Assembly: GCF_016102285.1 (NCBI RefSeq)
Contig: NZ_JACFOY010000001.1
Coordinates: forward strand, 1,116,001-1,180,000
Length of the DNA stretch: 64,000 nt
Direction of reading: 5' to 3'
Source of the DNA: Bartonella sp. M0177
Lineage (GTDB): Bacteria > Pseudomonadota > Alphaproteobacteria > Rhizobiales > Rhizobiaceae
Shown: in pieces, positions 27,303 through 38,593 of the stretch
How positions within the stretch are numbered: the first letter of the stretch is position 1
Layout of the letters: each line of letters begins with the position of its first letter
Notes under the pieces: model-generated
The model's input: only the letters and a program-made list of their open reading frames with translations
Database searches by the model: none
Told to the model about the DNA's origin: nothing
Program-made: the position numbers and the translations under genes

Positions 27303-27539
27303 CATACGCAAAAAATAAATGGAACGAAACATCGCATTTAAAACAATAAAAATAAAATAAATAAACAAATATTGAAATAATCTTTCAAATTTTACGTTTA
27401 GCAGTTGAAAACTTAGAATCTTTCTGACATAGCTTCTTAAACGAGAGATTACGCCGTGCTAACAATGCTATTTGAAGACTAAAAACAGCAAAATTCTGGC
27501 GTAGTTTTCATATTGGTTTGTGAAAAAAGGGCTTTCTAA

Positions 27540-30500
27540 ATGTCGGATAGCGTTATTTCAGGTAATAAAATTACTCAAAATGGTTCAATAACGTCATCAT
27601 TGGCGGGCACAGGGGCCACGTCGGCTTATGGAATTCCGGCCGCGCAAGGACTGTATAGCCCTAAAAACGAGCATGATGCTTGCGGTGTGGGATTTATTGC
27701 ACAGTTGAAAAATGTAAAATCCCACAAGATCATCGAAGATGGGCTTTTCATGCTTGAAAATCTCACGCACAGGGGTGCCGTAGGGGCAGATCCTTTGGTG
27801 GGAGACGGTGCAGGTATATTGGTCCAGATACCGGATCGTTTTTTTCGTGAAGTTATGGCCGAACAGGGCGTGGAATTGCCGAAAGCCGGTCAATATGCTG
27901 TCGGACATATATTTATGCCGCGCGACGAAGCCATGCGCGCCCATATCGAGCAGATTGTCAAGGAAGTTATTGCCTCGGAAGGACAACATTTTATTGCCTT
28001 TCGTGATGTGCCGGTTGATAATTCCTCGCTCTCCAAAGCGCCTGCGATTGTTGCAACTGAGCCGGTTCATCGACAGGTGTTTATCGGTCGTGACCCGTCT
28101 ATAAAATCGGATGACGATTTTGAACGGCGGCTTTTTGTACTGCGCAAGGTTATCTCGAACAGAATCTTCCATGAAACAGGTGGCAGAGATAATGGCTTTT
28201 ATGTCGTTTGTCTGTCATCCCGCACTGTAATTTACAAAGGCATGTTTCTGGCCTTTCAAGTTGGTGCTTATTACAAAGATTTGCAGGATGAACGTTTTGA
28301 AAGTGCTTTGGCGCTTGTGCACCAGCGTTTTTCAACCAACACTTTTCCATCGTGGAAACTTGCACACCCTTATCGGATGATTGCTCACAATGGCGAAATC
28401 AATACACTGAGAGGAAATGTCAACTGGATGGCTGCCCGTCAGGCTTCGGTCGATTCAGAGCTTTTCGGCAATGATATTTCAAAACTTTGGCCGATTTCCT
28501 ATGAAGGACAATCGGATACAGCCTGCTTTGATAATGCTTTGGAATTTTTATATGAGGGTGGTTATTCGCTCCCGCATGCGATGATGATGCTCATTCCGGA
28601 AGCCTGGGCAGGAAACAGTCTGATGAATGTCGAACGGCGTTCGTTCTACGAATATCATGCGGCATTGATGGAACCGTGGGATGGACCGGCAGCAATTGCC
28701 TTTACAGATGGCCGCCAGATAGGTGCAACGCTTGATCGTAATGGCCTGCGTCCGGCACGCTATATTGTGACGGATAATGATTATGTCATCATGGCTTCGG
28801 AAGCCGGCGTTATTCCGGTTGAAGAAAAGCACATTATTCGCAAGTGGCGTTTGCAACCGGGGAAAATGTTGCTCATCAATCTGGAGGAAGGGCGTATTGT
28901 CTCGGATGAAGAAATAAAGTCCGAGATTGCTTCCAAGCATCCTTATCGTCAATGGCTCGATAACACCCAGCTTATTCTGGAAGATCTCGCTCCCGTCGAA
29001 CCGCGGTCTTTACGCAAAGATGTGTCGCTTCTCGACCGTCAACAGGCGTTCGGCTATACACAGGAAGACAAGAAGTTTCTGCTTTCGCCAATGGCAACAA
29101 CCGGACAAGAGCCGATCGGTTCAATGGGTGTTGATACACCGATCTCGGCAATGTCCGATAAATCCAAACTGCTTTACACTTATTTCAAGCAGAACTTTGC
29201 GCAAGTTACCAATCCTCCTATCGACCCTATTCGTGAAGAGCTGGTGATGAGCCTCGTATCTTTCATCGGTCCACGCCCGAATATATTCGATTTGGTCGGG
29301 ACTTCACGTCGCAAGCGTCTGGAAGTTCGCCAGCCGATTTTGACAAACGGAGATCTCGAAAAAATTCGGGCTATTGGCCAGACGGAAGACCACTTTGATA
29401 CAAAGACAATTGATATAACCTATTCCGTTCAGGAAGGTGCAGCAGGACTTGAAGGTGCGGTGGAACGCCTCTGTGAGCGTGCAGAAGCAGCAGTCCACGG
29501 CGGTTATAATATTATCATTCTGTCCGATCGGCAGATTGGACCGGACCGTATTCCTATTCCTGCATTGCTCGCGACAGCGGCTGTTCACCATCATCTTATC
29601 AGAAAGGGGTTGCGTACTTCGGTCGGATTGGTTGTCGAAACCGGTGAACCTCGTGAAATTCATCATTTCTGTTGCCTTGCAGGCTACGGGGCAGAGGCGA
29701 TCAACCCGTATCTCGCATTCGATACATTGATTGACATGTTCGAGCGCGGAGAATTTCCGAAAGAAGTCGAAGAGCACGAGGTAATTTATCGCTATATAAA
29801 ATCGATTGGCAAAGGCATGCTCAAGGTTATGTCCAAAATGGGCATATCAACCTATCAATCCTATTGCGGTGCGCAAATATTCGATGCTGTCGGGCTAAAA
29901 CAGTCATTTGTCGATCGTTTTTTCACCGGAACAGCAACTACGATCGAAGGGGTCGATCTGGACCAGATTGCGACCGAAACAGTTAGACGCCATACAGCCG
30001 CATTCAGCAATGATCCTGTTCTCCTTCATTCTCTCGATGTTGGTGGTGAATATGCATATCGTGTTCGCGGCGAAGCGCATATCTGGACGCCGGATGCAGT
30101 TGCAAGTTTGCAGCATTCTGTTCGCACATCCAATCCGGCGCTTTTTACCGCTTATTCACAACGTATTAATGGTGAAACGGCACGTGCCAAGACCATTCGT
30201 GGCCTCTTCAAAATCAAAAGCGCAGAAGAGCGTGGTGCGAAACCCGTCGCTATCGAGGACGTTGAACCGGCTAGCGAAATTGTAAAGCGGTTTTCAACCG
30301 GTGCAATGTCATTCGGCTCGATCTCGCGTGAGGCTCACACGACATTGGCTCGTGCTATGAATAAAATCGGCGGAAAATCCAACACCGGTGAGGGGGGTGA
30401 AGAGCCTGATCGTCTTTATCCCTTGCCGGACGGTACACAAAATCCTGAACGGTCTGCTATCAAGCAGGTGGCTTCCGGACGATTTGGTGTAACGGCTGAA

Positions 30501-32267
30501 TATCTTGTGAATGCCGATGTTATACAAATCAAGGTAGCACAAGGTGCCAAGCCTGGTGAAGGCGGACAATTGCCGGGGCACAAGGTTGATGCCATTATTG
30601 CCAAAACGCGTCACTCGACGCAGGGCGTTGGTTTGATTTCACCGCCTCCACACCACGACATCTATTCGATTGAAGATTTGGCGCAGCTCATTTTCGACCT
30701 GAAAAATGTCAATGAATTTGCAGATATTTCTGTAAAACTTGTGTCGGAAGTCGGTGTGGGAACAGTTGCGGCAGGTGTTGCCAAAGCTCGTGCCGATCAC
30801 ATTACGATTTCCGGTTATGACGGTGGTACAGGAGCTTCTCCTTTGACCTCGGTCAGGAACGCCGGTTCAGCGTGGGAAATGGGACTTGCCGAAACCCAGC
30901 AAACGCTGGTTCTCAACGGGTTACGTTCGCGCGTTGCATTACAGGTGGATGGCGGTTTAAGAACAGGTCGCGATGTCATTGTCGGGGCGCTTCTCGGAGC
31001 TGACGAATTCGGCTTTGCGACAGCTCCTCTGATTGCGGCAGGCTGTGTAATGATGCGCAAATGTCATCTTAACACATGCCCGACCGGCGTTGCGACACAG
31101 GATCCCGTATTGCGCAAGCGTTTCAAAGGAACGCCGGAACATGTGATCAACTTCTTCTTTTATCTTGCCGAAGAAGTACGCGCTATTCTGGCACATATGG
31201 GTTTCAAAAAACTCGACGATATTATAGGTCAATCGGATTTGTTGGATAAACAGCCCGCGATCGATCATTGGAAAGCAAAGGGTCTCGATTTCAGTCGTAT
31301 CTTCTATAAGCCCGATGCCGAAAAGAAACAGACAAGGCACACGGAACATCAACATCATCCGATCGAGGATGTTCTCGACCGTAAACTGATTGAACGCGCT
31401 TCGGAAGCTCTTGAAGCCAAGAAGCCTGTCGAGTTTGAAACGCTCATACGCAACGTTGACAGATCTGCCGGTGCAATGCTCTCTGGCGAAGTGGCGAGAC
31501 GTTACCGTCAAAGAGGATTGCCGGATAACACTATAAACGTTCATTTCAGGGGTACAGCCGGCCAGTCATTTGGTGCTTTCCTTGCCAAGGGAATAACCTT
31601 CGACCTTATCGGCGACGGTAATGATTATGTTGGCAAAGGTCTTTCGGGCGGCAGAATTATTGTTCGCCCGCCTGAAGACAGTAATGTTGTCGCCGAGGAT
31701 TCAATCATTGTCGGAAATACCGTTCTTTATGGCGGTATCGAGGGCGAATGTTATTTCCGCGGCGTAGCAGGTGAACGTTTTGCCGTGCGTAATTCGGGCG
31801 TTGCTGCGGTCGTCGAGGGAGTTGGCGATCACGGTTGCGAATATATGACCGGCGGTATCGTGGTGGTGATCGGCAAGACCGGTAGAAACTTTGCCGCAGG
31901 CATGTCGGGTGGCGTTGCCTATGTGCTCGATGAAGCAGGTGATTTTGCTCAAAGATGCAACATGGCGATGGTTGAACTCGAACCTGTTCCCGAAGAAGAT
32001 GATATGCTTGAAAAACTTCATCATCACGGTGGTGACCTCATGCATAAAGGTCGGGTAGATGTTTCGGCCAATATGACCCACCATGATGAAGAGCGACTGG
32101 CTCAAATGATTGCCAATCATCTGCATTACACGGGTTCCGCACGGGCCAAGGAAATCCTCGATAATTGGGAGCAATATCGTCCGAAATTTGTAAAAATTAT
32201 GCCGGTCGAATATCGCCGTGCTTTGGAAGAAATGGAACAGATGCGCATGGAAACGGCTGCTGAATAA
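27540..32267 (+). CDS. gltB: Glutamate synthase (NADPH) large subunit
   Basis: Makes two glutamates from glutamine and 2-oxoglutarate. 1575 residues, normal for alphaproteobacterial GltB. A propeptide of about 47 residues ends before the nucleophilic cysteine in EHDACGVGF, so Cys48 should become the mature N-terminus. The central FMN-binding synthase domain includes [10 protein letters not shown] and [11 protein letters not shown]. The 3Fe-4S cysteines are in [15 protein letters not shown]. The C-terminal beta-helix has the repeated GGxxxxG pattern ([14 protein letters not shown]). Forms a complex with GltD, 46 bases downstream. Confidence 0.98.
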   Translation: MSDSVISGNKITQNGSITSSLAGTGATSAYGIPAAQGLYSPKNEHDACGVGFIAQLKNVKSHKIIEDGLFMLENLTHRGAVGADPLVGDGAGILVQIPDRFFREVMAEQGVELPKAGQYAVGHIFMPRDEAMRAHIEQIVKEVIASEGQHFIAFRDVPVDNSSLSKAPAIVATEPVHRQVFIGRDPSIKSDDDFERRLFVLRKVISNRIFHETGGRDNGFYVVCLSSRTVIYKGMFLAFQVGAYYKDLQDERFESALALVHQRFSTNTFPSWKLAHPYRMIAHNGEINTLRGNVNWMAARQASVDSELFGNDISKLWPISYEGQSDTACFDNALEFLYEGGYSLPHAMMMLIPEAWAGNSLMNVERRSFYEYHAALMEPWDGPAAIAFTDGRQIGATLDRNGLRPARYIVTDNDYVIMASEAGVIPVEEKHIIRKWRLQPGKMLLINLEEGRIVSDEEIKSEIASKHPYRQWLDNTQLILEDLAPVEPRSLRKDVSLLDRQQAFGYTQEDKKFLLSPMATTGQEPIGSMGVDTPISAMSDKSKLLYTYFKQNFAQVTNPPIDPIREELVMSLVSFIGPRPNIFDLVGTSRRKRLEVRQPILTNGDLEKIRAIGQTEDHFDTKTIDITYSVQEGAAGLEGAVERLCERAEAAVHGGYNIIILSDRQIGPDRIPIPALLATAAVHHHLIRKGLRTSVGLVVETGEPREIHHFCCLAGYGAEAINPYLAFDTLIDMFERGEFPKEVEEHEVIYRYIKSIGKGMLKVMSKMGISTYQSYCGAQIFDAVGLKQSFVDRFFTGTATTIEGVDLDQIATETVRRHTAAFSNDPVLLHSLDVGGEYAYRVRGEAHIWTPDAVASLQHSVRTSNPALFTAYSQRINGETARAKTIRGLFKIKSAEERGAKPVAIEDVEPASEIVKRFSTGAMSFGSISREAHTTLARAMNKIGGKSNTGEGGEEPDRLYPLPDGTQNPERSAIKQVASGRFGVTAEYLVNADVIQIKVAQGAKPGEGGQLPGHKVDAIIAKTRHSTQGVGLISPPPHHDIYSIEDLAQLIFDLKNVNEFADISVKLVSEVGVGTVAAGVAKARADHITISGYDGGTGASPLTSVRNAGSAWEMGLAETQQTLVLNGLRSRVALQVDGGLRTGRDVIVGALLGADEFGFATAPLIAAGCVMMRKCHLNTCPTGVATQDPVLRKRFKGTPEHVINFFFYLAEEVRAILAHMGFKKLDDIIGQSDLLDKQPAIDHWKAKGLDFSRIFYKPDAEKKQTRHTEHQHHPIEDVLDRKLIERASEALEAKKPVEFETLIRNVDRSAGAMLSGEVARRYRQRGLPDNTINVHFRGTAGQSFGAFLAKGITFDLIGDGNDYVGKGLSGGRIIVRPPEDSNVVAEDSIIVGNTVLYGGIEGECYFRGVAGERFAVRNSGVAAVVEGVGDHGCEYMTGGIVVVIGKTGRNFAAGMSGGVAYVLDEAGDFAQRCNMAMVELEPVPEEDDMLEKLHHHGGDLMHKGRVDVSANMTHHDEERLAQMIANHLHYTGSARAKEILDNWEQYRPKFVKIMPVEYRRALEEMEQMRMETAAE

Positions 32268-32313
32268 CAGCAGCCGGTGTCCATAGTGCAAACTTCAGAT
32301 ACGGAAACAAAAA

Positions 32314-33768
32314 ATGGGTAAAGTAACCGGTTTTCTTGAAATAGATCGCCAATCTCAAAAGTATCAGCCAGCCTCTGATCGCATCCGCCATTTTCGGGAA
32401 TTTACTATTCCGATGTCCGAAGCAGAGGTGCAGAAACAGGCCGCACGTTGTATGGATTGTGGCATTCCTTATTGTCATGGTTCGACGGGGTGTCCTGTCA
32501 ATAACCAGATACCGGATTGGAACGACCTCGTTTATAAAGGCAATTGGAAGGAAGCGATCAACAATCTTCTTTCCACAAACAATTTTCCTGAATTTACAGG
32601 CCGCGTTTGTCCGGCTCCTTGTGAAGAGGCCTGTACGCTCAATCTTGAGGATGTTCCTGTAACAATCAAGACAATCGAGCAGACATTGGCCGACAAAGCT
32701 TTTGCACTCGGTTTTTTTGCGCCTCAGCCTAATGAAGCGAAAACAGGAAAAAAAGTTGCTATTATCGGATCAGGCCCATCAGGAATGGCGGCAGCCCAAC
32801 AGCTTGCCCGTGCCGGTCATATGGTCGATGTTTACGAACGTGAAAGCCGTCCGGGAGGGCTTCTGCGTTATGGTATTCCTGATTTTAAAATGGAAAAACA
32901 TCATATTGATCGTCGTATCGAACAATTGGAAGGCGAGGGTGTCACATTCTATTGCGGTGTCAATATCGGCGTCGACAAGGCAGTTGATGATCTTTTAAGC
33001 AATTATGATGCGGTTCTTTATTGCGGTGGTTCTGAAACGCCGCGCAAGATCGATATTCCGGGAATCCATTTTCATGGTGTACATGATGCCATGTGTTACC
33101 TCGTTCAGCAAAATAAACGTGTCGGGCGCGAAAATATCGAATCAGTCGGCTGGCCTTCACCACCGATCATCGCTGACGGAAAACATGTCGTTGTTGTTGG
33201 CGGCGGGGACACTGCGTCCGATTGTGTGGGAACGGCTTTCCGACAAGGTGCGGTCAAGGTAACCCAGTTGGATATTCGTCCTCAACCACCCGAAAAAGAA
33301 GATAAACTCAGTGTTTGGCCTTATTGGGCTACCAAAATGCGTACTTCGACCAGTCAGGCGGAAGGTGCGGAGCGTGAGTTTCAGGTTGCTACACTCGAAT
33401 TTGTCGCTGAAAATGGCGAATTGACCCATGTGAAATGCTGTCATGTCGATGAACAACGTAAACCGATAGCCGGTACCGAGTTTTTTATTCGTGCTGATTT
33501 GGCATTTGTCGCAATCGGTTTTGCCGGACCATTCGAAACCGGTGTTTGTAGCGAATTGGGAGATCGCCTTAAGTTGAGAGTTGACCGTCGCGGAGCGCAT
33601 TCTGTCTTGGCTGATACGAACAATTATAAAACCAGTGTCGATAAGCTTTTTGCAGCCGGTGACGTGAGACGCGGTCAATCACTCGTTGTATGGGCAATCA
33701 GGGAAGGGCGACAGGCTGCTCGTGCCATTGATGAGTTCCTGATGGGCGAGACATTGCTGCCCCGTTAA
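32314..33768 (+). CDS. gltD: Glutamate synthase (NADPH) small subunit
   Basis: 484 residues. Feeds electrons from NADPH through FAD and two 4Fe-4S clusters to GltB. N-terminal cysteines in CMDCGIPYCHGSTGCP and RVCPAPCEEACTL bind the clusters. Two nucleotide-binding sites follow: VAIIGSGPSGMAAAQQLARAG for FAD and VVVVGGGDTASDCVGTA for NADPH. The FAD motif near the end reads LFAAGDVRRGQSLVVWAI. Confidence 0.98.
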   Translation: MGKVTGFLEIDRQSQKYQPASDRIRHFREFTIPMSEAEVQKQAARCMDCGIPYCHGSTGCPVNNQIPDWNDLVYKGNWKEAINNLLSTNNFPEFTGRVCPAPCEEACTLNLEDVPVTIKTIEQTLADKAFALGFFAPQPNEAKTGKKVAIIGSGPSGMAAAQQLARAGHMVDVYERESRPGGLLRYGIPDFKMEKHHIDRRIEQLEGEGVTFYCGVNIGVDKAVDDLLSNYDAVLYCGGSETPRKIDIPGIHFHGVHDAMCYLVQQNKRVGRENIESVGWPSPPIIADGKHVVVVGGGDTASDCVGTAFRQGAVKVTQLDIRPQPPEKEDKLSVWPYWATKMRTSTSQAEGAEREFQVATLEFVAENGELTHVKCCHVDEQRKPIAGTEFFIRADLAFVAIGFAGPFETGVCSELGDRLKLRVDRRGAHSVLADTNNYKTSVDKLFAAGDVRRGQSLVVWAIREGRQAARAIDEFLMGETLLPR

Positions 33769-33812
33769 ATCGACGACAAAGAACGGGTTGCCCGCGATAT
33801 ACCATTTCCTTC

Positions 33813-33842
33813 AAGGCTCCGGAATTTCCGGAGCCTTTTTAT
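33813..33842 (+). terminator. Rho-independent terminator after gltBD
   Basis: AAGGCTCCGGAA pairs with TTCCGGAGCCTT and is followed by a T run. Confidence 0.92.
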
Positions 33843-34052
33843 ATTGAACATTTTCAATGAAAGTTATTTGAGCTAATCGGGCCAAAGCGATCGTAGGCGA
33901 TAAGTGAAAGCGACAATTGTTTCATGCGCATTTCGTAAATTCACTGGAAAAAGGAAAGAATAAAAAATTCCGCGCCCACAACAACATTTTGCTGTGATGA
34001 ACCGGAAAACATCCGGTCAGTGAGAACAAAGATCAAGATATTGAAAGAAGAA

Positions 34053-34129
<77 letters not shown>

Positions 34130-34491
34130 AACCGTGAAGAAGGCCTAAAATACTAGCGTTATAAAGGCAAGTGAAAAATTCTTAAAAAAGATCAAAATTG
34201 CTAAAACGCCATTCAATTTCGCTGTTTTGTGCAGATTTGATAGAAACTCGAATTTTGGCTCTCTCCGGATTTTTATCAATTTTTTTGCCCCGATTATTGA
34301 CCTTACGGGATCATCATTGCGTTCCACCAGCATTTGCATTTTTGCAGGCGAAGTTATCATTTCCGCAAAAACCGATTTTGATTTTTATCATTTTAAAAAT
34401 TGTAGTGTTATCTCCAAAATAAATAATGCCGGAACGTGCAGAACAAACATAAGCTAGCCGGTAAAAGTCGGATTTTTAATGCAGATTTGGT
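34130..34491. other. Gap between tRNA-Pro and the cytochrome c gene
   Basis: 362 bases. Short frames on both strands have no motifs and overlap one another. I see no convincing hairpin, repeat or promoter in it beyond general A+T richness. Confidence 0.5.
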
Positions 34492-34902
34492 TTATTTTTT
34501 ATCGGGAACAGGCAAGACCGAATTCAGATAGGCAATGAGATCATCAATATCCGAATCATTATTCAGGCGAATGGATGCCATGCGCGTTCCTTTTACCATC
34601 CCTTGCGGGTTATGAAGATAGGTTATGAGTGTCTCTCTATTCCAGATAAGGCCATTTTGACCGGCATTCACCATAGCAGGAGAATAGCGGTAGCCCTGAA
34701 GTGTGCCGGCTTTCCGTCCGATAATGCCTTGAAGTGTCGGACCGATCCGATTGTCGGGACTATCTGCATTATGGCAGGCGGCACAACGTTTGAAAATGAT
34801 CTTTCCATTTTCGACATCAGCAGCGTAAGAGGCCGGAGCAAGTGTCAAAATGCTAAAAATTATCAGACAAAAAATAATAAAACGACGCATCAACTTGATC
34901 AA
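34492..34902 (-). CDS. Small periplasmic c-type cytochrome
   Basis: 136 residues with an N-terminal signal peptide (MRRFIIFCLIIFSILTLAPASYAA, start 34890 also possible) and one heme-binding motif CAACH. The sixth ligand Met is probably in VKGTRMASIRL. The layout (DVENGKIIFKRCAACH... GPTLQGIIGRKAG... YLHNPQGMVKGT) is that of class I cytochrome c of the c2/c552 type. It would carry electrons to a terminal oxidase or peroxidase in the periplasm. Confidence 0.9.
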   Translation of the reverse strand: MIKLMRRFIIFCLIIFSILTLAPASYAADVENGKIIFKRCAACHNADSPDNRIGPTLQGIIGRKAGTLQGYRYSPAMVNAGQNGLIWNRETLITYLHNPQGMVKGTRMASIRLNNDSDIDDLIAYLNSVLPVPDKK

Positions 34903-35064
34903 ATTTCACTCATAGAATTTTCCGTTAGCTAATTATTAGCACCAAAATTTTTGTATTGGTATTCAAAGATTGACCCCGATTTTCCGAAAATCGTGATTAA
35001 ATCTTGACGCGAGACGATTGAAACACCAGATTAGCAATCGGAATTTAAAAGGAACAAGCAATCT

Positions 35065-35436
35065 ATGGCCGGATTTTCAGTAATCACAATGACAGATGCT
35101 GCCAAAGAGCGCATTCGTGACATAATGGCAAATAACGATGCGTGTGGAATCGTTGTGGGCGTAAAAAAGGGCGGATGCGCAGGTATGGAATATACTGTCG
35201 ACCTCGCAAAAACCCTTGTCGAGAATGCCGATATCGCTGAAGATGATGGCGCACGCGTTTTTGTGTCTCGTGAAGCCACGCTGTTCCTGCTAGGCACACA
35301 GATCGATTTTGAAAAAACCACTTTACATACCGGATTTGTTTTTAATAACCCTAACCAGACCTCTGCTTGTGGTTGTGGAATGTCCGTTGAAATTCGTCCT
35401 GCGACCCAGGCTGATTTGGCTGTTGCCCAAAAGTAA
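35065..35436 (+). CDS. A-type iron-sulfur cluster carrier (IscA/SufA/HesB)
   Basis: 123 residues. Three conserved cysteines: one in KKGGCAGMEY and two in TSACGCGMSVE. Delivers Fe-S clusters to target enzymes. Start ATG 35065 has AAGGAAC a few bases before it. No other suf/isc gene is next to it, so I do not choose between SufA and ErpA. Confidence 0.92.
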   Translation: MAGFSVITMTDAAKERIRDIMANNDACGIVVGVKKGGCAGMEYTVDLAKTLVENADIAEDDGARVFVSREATLFLLGTQIDFEKTTLHTGFVFNNPNQTSACGCGMSVEIRPATQADLAVAQK

Positions 35437-35626
35437 CGAGAACTGCGAAATCAATTGTGCTAACCCGATCGCAATTTGATCGTGCTATAGGGTGAATTTC
35501 ATTGCATTTCGCACTTATTCTAAAAATTTGATATCATTAAAACTTTCGCATCATCAGAGAACAAACGTTCAGTCTTAGTTACTCGGGATTTTGCTTTCTG
35601 GGGATTTCGTTTACCGCGAATTTTGT

Positions 35627-36472
35627 TTATTGGGGATTTGGCTGTTTCTGACGGCTTTCAACTTTGGCTTCGTTCCAGAGTTTTTCCATCTCGTCGAGAG
35701 AGGTATCGTTCAGACTTTTATTATTTTTGCTTAGTGCGTTTTCAATAAAGTCGAAACGATAGCGGAATTTTTGGTTCGCGTTTTTTAACGCTGTTTGTGG
35801 CGAGACACCAATTCGTCTTGCAAGATTGAGAAGCGTGAAATAAACATCGCCGAACTCATCTTCTATGTCTTTTTTATTTTTGGATTGAAGAGCGTCTTTG
35901 AGTTCTTTTACTTCCTCGTCCATTTTTTCAAAAATAGGGGCAGGGTCTGTCCAGTCAAATCCGACTTCTGCAGCTCGCTGTTGTAACGCAATAGCTTCCT
36001 TTTCCAATGGCTGAGCGGATTTTACGCATGCGAGATAGCCTTTTGGAGTATCGTCTGGAAGGTTTGCCGATTTTCGCTTCTCGCTCCTTTCTGCTTTTTC
36101 TTCTTTCTTTATGCGCTCCCATTCACCCTTTATAAGTCCCTTCTTTCTCTGTTCAGGAGAACCGAAAACATGGGGATGCCGACGTATCATCTTTTTCGTT
36201 ATAGCATAGACAACATCTCCAAAGTTGAAACTGCCTTCTTCTTCGGCCATTTGAGCATAATATACAACTTGCAAGAGCAAATCTCCGAGCTCCTCGCAAA
36301 GATCATATTTATCGTTCCGTTCGATTGCATCGGCAACTTCGTAAACTTCTTCAACAGTATAAGGGATTATGGATTTGAAATCCTGCTTTTTGTCCCAAGG
36401 ACAACCGGTTTCAGGATCTCTCAGTGCTCTCATAATTTCGATCAGACGGCTAATATTGTTTGATGGTTCCAT
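35627..36472 (-). CDS. mazG: Nucleoside triphosphate pyrophosphohydrolase MazG
   Basis: 281 residues from MEPSNNISRLIEIM. Hydrolyses NTPs and dNTPs to monophosphates. Two MazG domains are visible: the first with CPWDKKQDF and YEVADAIERNDKYDLCEELGDLLLQVVYYAQMAEE, the second with EFGDVYFTLLNLARRIG. The EExxE/DEFGD acidic clusters bind Mg. A longer frame starts at 36562 but its extra 30 residues are unlike family members. It is divergent from galE. Confidence 0.94.
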   Translation of the reverse strand: MEPSNNISRLIEIMRALRDPETGCPWDKKQDFKSIIPYTVEEVYEVADAIERNDKYDLCEELGDLLLQVVYYAQMAEEEGSFNFGDVVYAITKKMIRRHPHVFGSPEQRKKGLIKGEWERIKKEEKAERSEKRKSANLPDDTPKGYLACVKSAQPLEKEAIALQQRAAEVGFDWTDPAPIFEKMDEEVKELKDALQSKNKKDIEDEFGDVYFTLLNLARRIGVSPQTALKNANQKFRYRFDFIENALSKNNKSLNDTSLDEMEKLWNEAKVESRQKQPNPQ

Positions 36473-36588
36473 GGTGAAAAATCTTTCAGATATTAAAAAA
36501 ATGCAATAATTTATTCCATTCAACGGCTTGTCAGTGATAAAGAATTCTTTCATAAAAGTCACATGTCTTGTGGTCTATAGGTTTCATT

Positions 36589-37596
36589 ATGAATATTTTG
36601 GTGACTGGCGGCGCGGGTTACATAGGTTCGCATTGTTGTGTGGCACTTATGAATGCCGGCTATCGCGTTATTATTCTTGATAATTTCGGCAATAGTCATC
36701 CGGAAGTATTACGCAGAATTGAGAAGATCACAGGACGTGCACCGACGAACGAGTCAGGTGATGTACGCGATCGTAGTTTTGTCGAATATGTTTTGGAACA
36801 TCATAAATGCGATGCGGTCATCCATTTTGCCGGCTTGAAATCGGTTGCCGAATCCGAAAAAAAGCCGGATCTCTATTATGATTGCAATGTGGTTGGAAGT
36901 TTGCGTTTGCTGCAAGCTATGAAGTCGACCGGTGTGAAAAAACTGGTCTTTTCATCAACAGCCACTGTTTACGGTCCTCCGAAATATTTGCCCTATGATG
37001 AAAAACATCCGCTCAATCCGGTGAGTGTCTATGGGCGCACGAAACTAACTGTAGAGAATATGCTGCGTGATTTTTACGCAAGCGACCCGAGTTGGGCATT
37101 CTCCATTCTTCGCTATTTCAATCCCGTAGGGGCAGACGAAAGCGGGCTGATAGGGGAAGATCCCAAGGGCGTTCCAAATAATCTTATGCCTATCATAGCT
37201 CAGGTTGCATCGGGAAAACGCGATAAAGTCATGATATGGGGTAATGATTACGACACAGAAGACGGAACCGGAGTGCGTGATTATATTCATGTGAGTGACT
37301 TGGCCGAGGGGCATTTACGAGCCTTGAAGACCTTGGAACATCCTGGTTGCGATGTTATTAATCTCGGACGCGGTCGCGGCTATAGTGTGATGGAAGTCAT
37401 CAAAGCATTTGAACATATATCCAACCGAAAAATAAAATACGAAATAGGGCCAAGACGCCCCGGCGATATTGGAGAATTTTTCGCCAATCCGTCGACGGCA
37501 TTTGATAAACTTCATTGGCGAGCCGAAAAAGATTTGGAAAAAATGTGCGCGGATATGTGGAATTTTCAGGTCAAGAACCCAGATGGTTATAAATAA
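36589..37596 (+). CDS. galE: UDP-glucose 4-epimerase
   Basis: 335 residues from MNILVTGGAGYIGSHCC. Extended SDR fold: NAD motif TGGAGYIGSH, the serine in FSSTATVYG, and the catalytic YxxxK in VYGRTKLTVENML. Interconverts UDP-glucose and UDP-galactose for surface polysaccharide. The gene for the molbindin follows after 26 bases. Confidence 0.95.
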   Translation: MNILVTGGAGYIGSHCCVALMNAGYRVIILDNFGNSHPEVLRRIEKITGRAPTNESGDVRDRSFVEYVLEHHKCDAVIHFAGLKSVAESEKKPDLYYDCNVVGSLRLLQAMKSTGVKKLVFSSTATVYGPPKYLPYDEKHPLNPVSVYGRTKLTVENMLRDFYASDPSWAFSILRYFNPVGADESGLIGEDPKGVPNNLMPIIAQVASGKRDKVMIWGNDYDTEDGTGVRDYIHVSDLAEGHLRALKTLEHPGCDVINLGRGRGYSVMEVIKAFEHISNRKIKYEIGPRRPGDIGEFFANPSTAFDKLHWRAEKDLEKMCADMWNFQVKNPDGYK

Positions 37597-37622
37597 ACCT
37601 TAACCGGAAAGGAAACTGAGAA

Positions 37623-37832
37623 ATGAAAATTAGTGCACGTAATATTCTCAAAGGTAAAATTGTCGCCATCAAGAAAGGTGCAACCACTGCCCATATCCAG
37701 ATCGACATAGGCGGCCCGATTGTAACCGCATCGATCACCAATGAAGCTGTTGATGATCTTCAGCTAAAAGTCGGTGAACCGGCTGCTGCTGTTATAAAAT
37801 CATCCGATGTTATGGTTGCAATTGCAGATTAA
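37623..37832 (+). CDS. Molbindin (single Mop/TOBE domain, molybdate-binding)
   Basis: 69 residues, one Mop domain: SARNILKGKIVAIKKGATTAHIQIDIGG then the ITNEAVDDLQLKVGEPAAAVIKSSDVMVAI signature. Mop proteins bind molybdate or tungstate as oligomers and buffer it in the cytoplasm. A good ribosome site (GGAAAG) precedes it. No molybdate transporter is nearby. Confidence 0.92.
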   Translation: MKISARNILKGKIVAIKKGATTAHIQIDIGGPIVTASITNEAVDDLQLKVGEPAAAVIKSSDVMVAIAD

Positions 37833-38593
37833 GACGGCCTACGAACTGGCGATAAAGAACGGCCGATGACGCGTTATTTTGCTTGGTGGGGGGCAGCCCT
37901 CGTGCCGAGAGACAGAAAATATCGCCATTTTTTCACGTCGAATTCATGGCGTTATCTGCTGAAAAACGAGGGTGTGTGTCGGGCTACTTTGGTTCGTCTG
38001 TGAGGAGACCATGAAACAAAGAACGGTGCAAAAGCATATAGATTTGACAGCCGTGCGCGGACGCAAGTTTTTACATTAAAAAACCGGAATTTGCCTCGTC
38101 AAATCAATCAAACCGTTCATTGAATTTGGCCTCTGACAAACACACCCTGATCAGTTATCTTTTTCAACGAGTTTCAGTCGTAATAAAGCGTAGGACGGAA
38201 TAATATCTCCTTTGCTATTCAGCCCTTGGGTAGTTTGGAAAATAGCCGGAAACTGTTGCGTGTATAAAAGCTTTGACAGGCTATTGATGTTATCTTCAAA
38301 GCACTCATCTTTTAGAGCTTTGTGCTTTTTAACTTACTAGCTTTCAATCGGTTGAGAAAGCACTCGGAAGTCAATGTGTCTATGAAAATGTGCCTATTTT
38401 ACTGATAGTCACGTAGCTTGCTTCCCGCTGGAGCGTTCACTTTCGTGAGCCATGACTTTGTCAATACTGCCGTCATTATTGTCTTTGAATCATGATGCGC
38501 TTTTATGCGTTATCATGATAATCATCAACGCCGAATAGATGTCCAGCGGGTGCAATAAATGGGAAATCTGTGTGTTTGTTCTGACGTGGGATA
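37833..38593. other. 761-base gap between the molbindin and lpxXL genes
   Basis: No frame here looks coding. Features seen: a possible hairpin AAGCAC/GTGCTT followed by T's (38298-38330, plus) and a palindromic element around ATCATGAT (38488-38520). A short frame starting at 37866 (MTRYFAWWG...) has no family I recognise. I read this as non-coding or as worn-out sequence. Confidence 0.45.
38488..38520. repeat. Inverted repeat built on two ATCATGAT palindromes
   Basis: Two copies of the self-complementary ATCATGAT flank GCGC-TTTTAT-GCGT, so the whole 33-base block can fold as a hairpin with a single offset. It lies about 75 bases past the end of lpxXL on the minus strand. No T run follows. 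Confidence 0.45.

Larger units (their letters stand above)
27058..27539. other. Intergenic region between hsp20 and gltB
   Basis: 482 bases. It holds the hsp20 terminator and, further on, a hairpin followed by a terminator-like element (27239-27302). The last 200 bases before gltB are strongly A+T-rich. No gene is seen. Confidence 0.6.
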
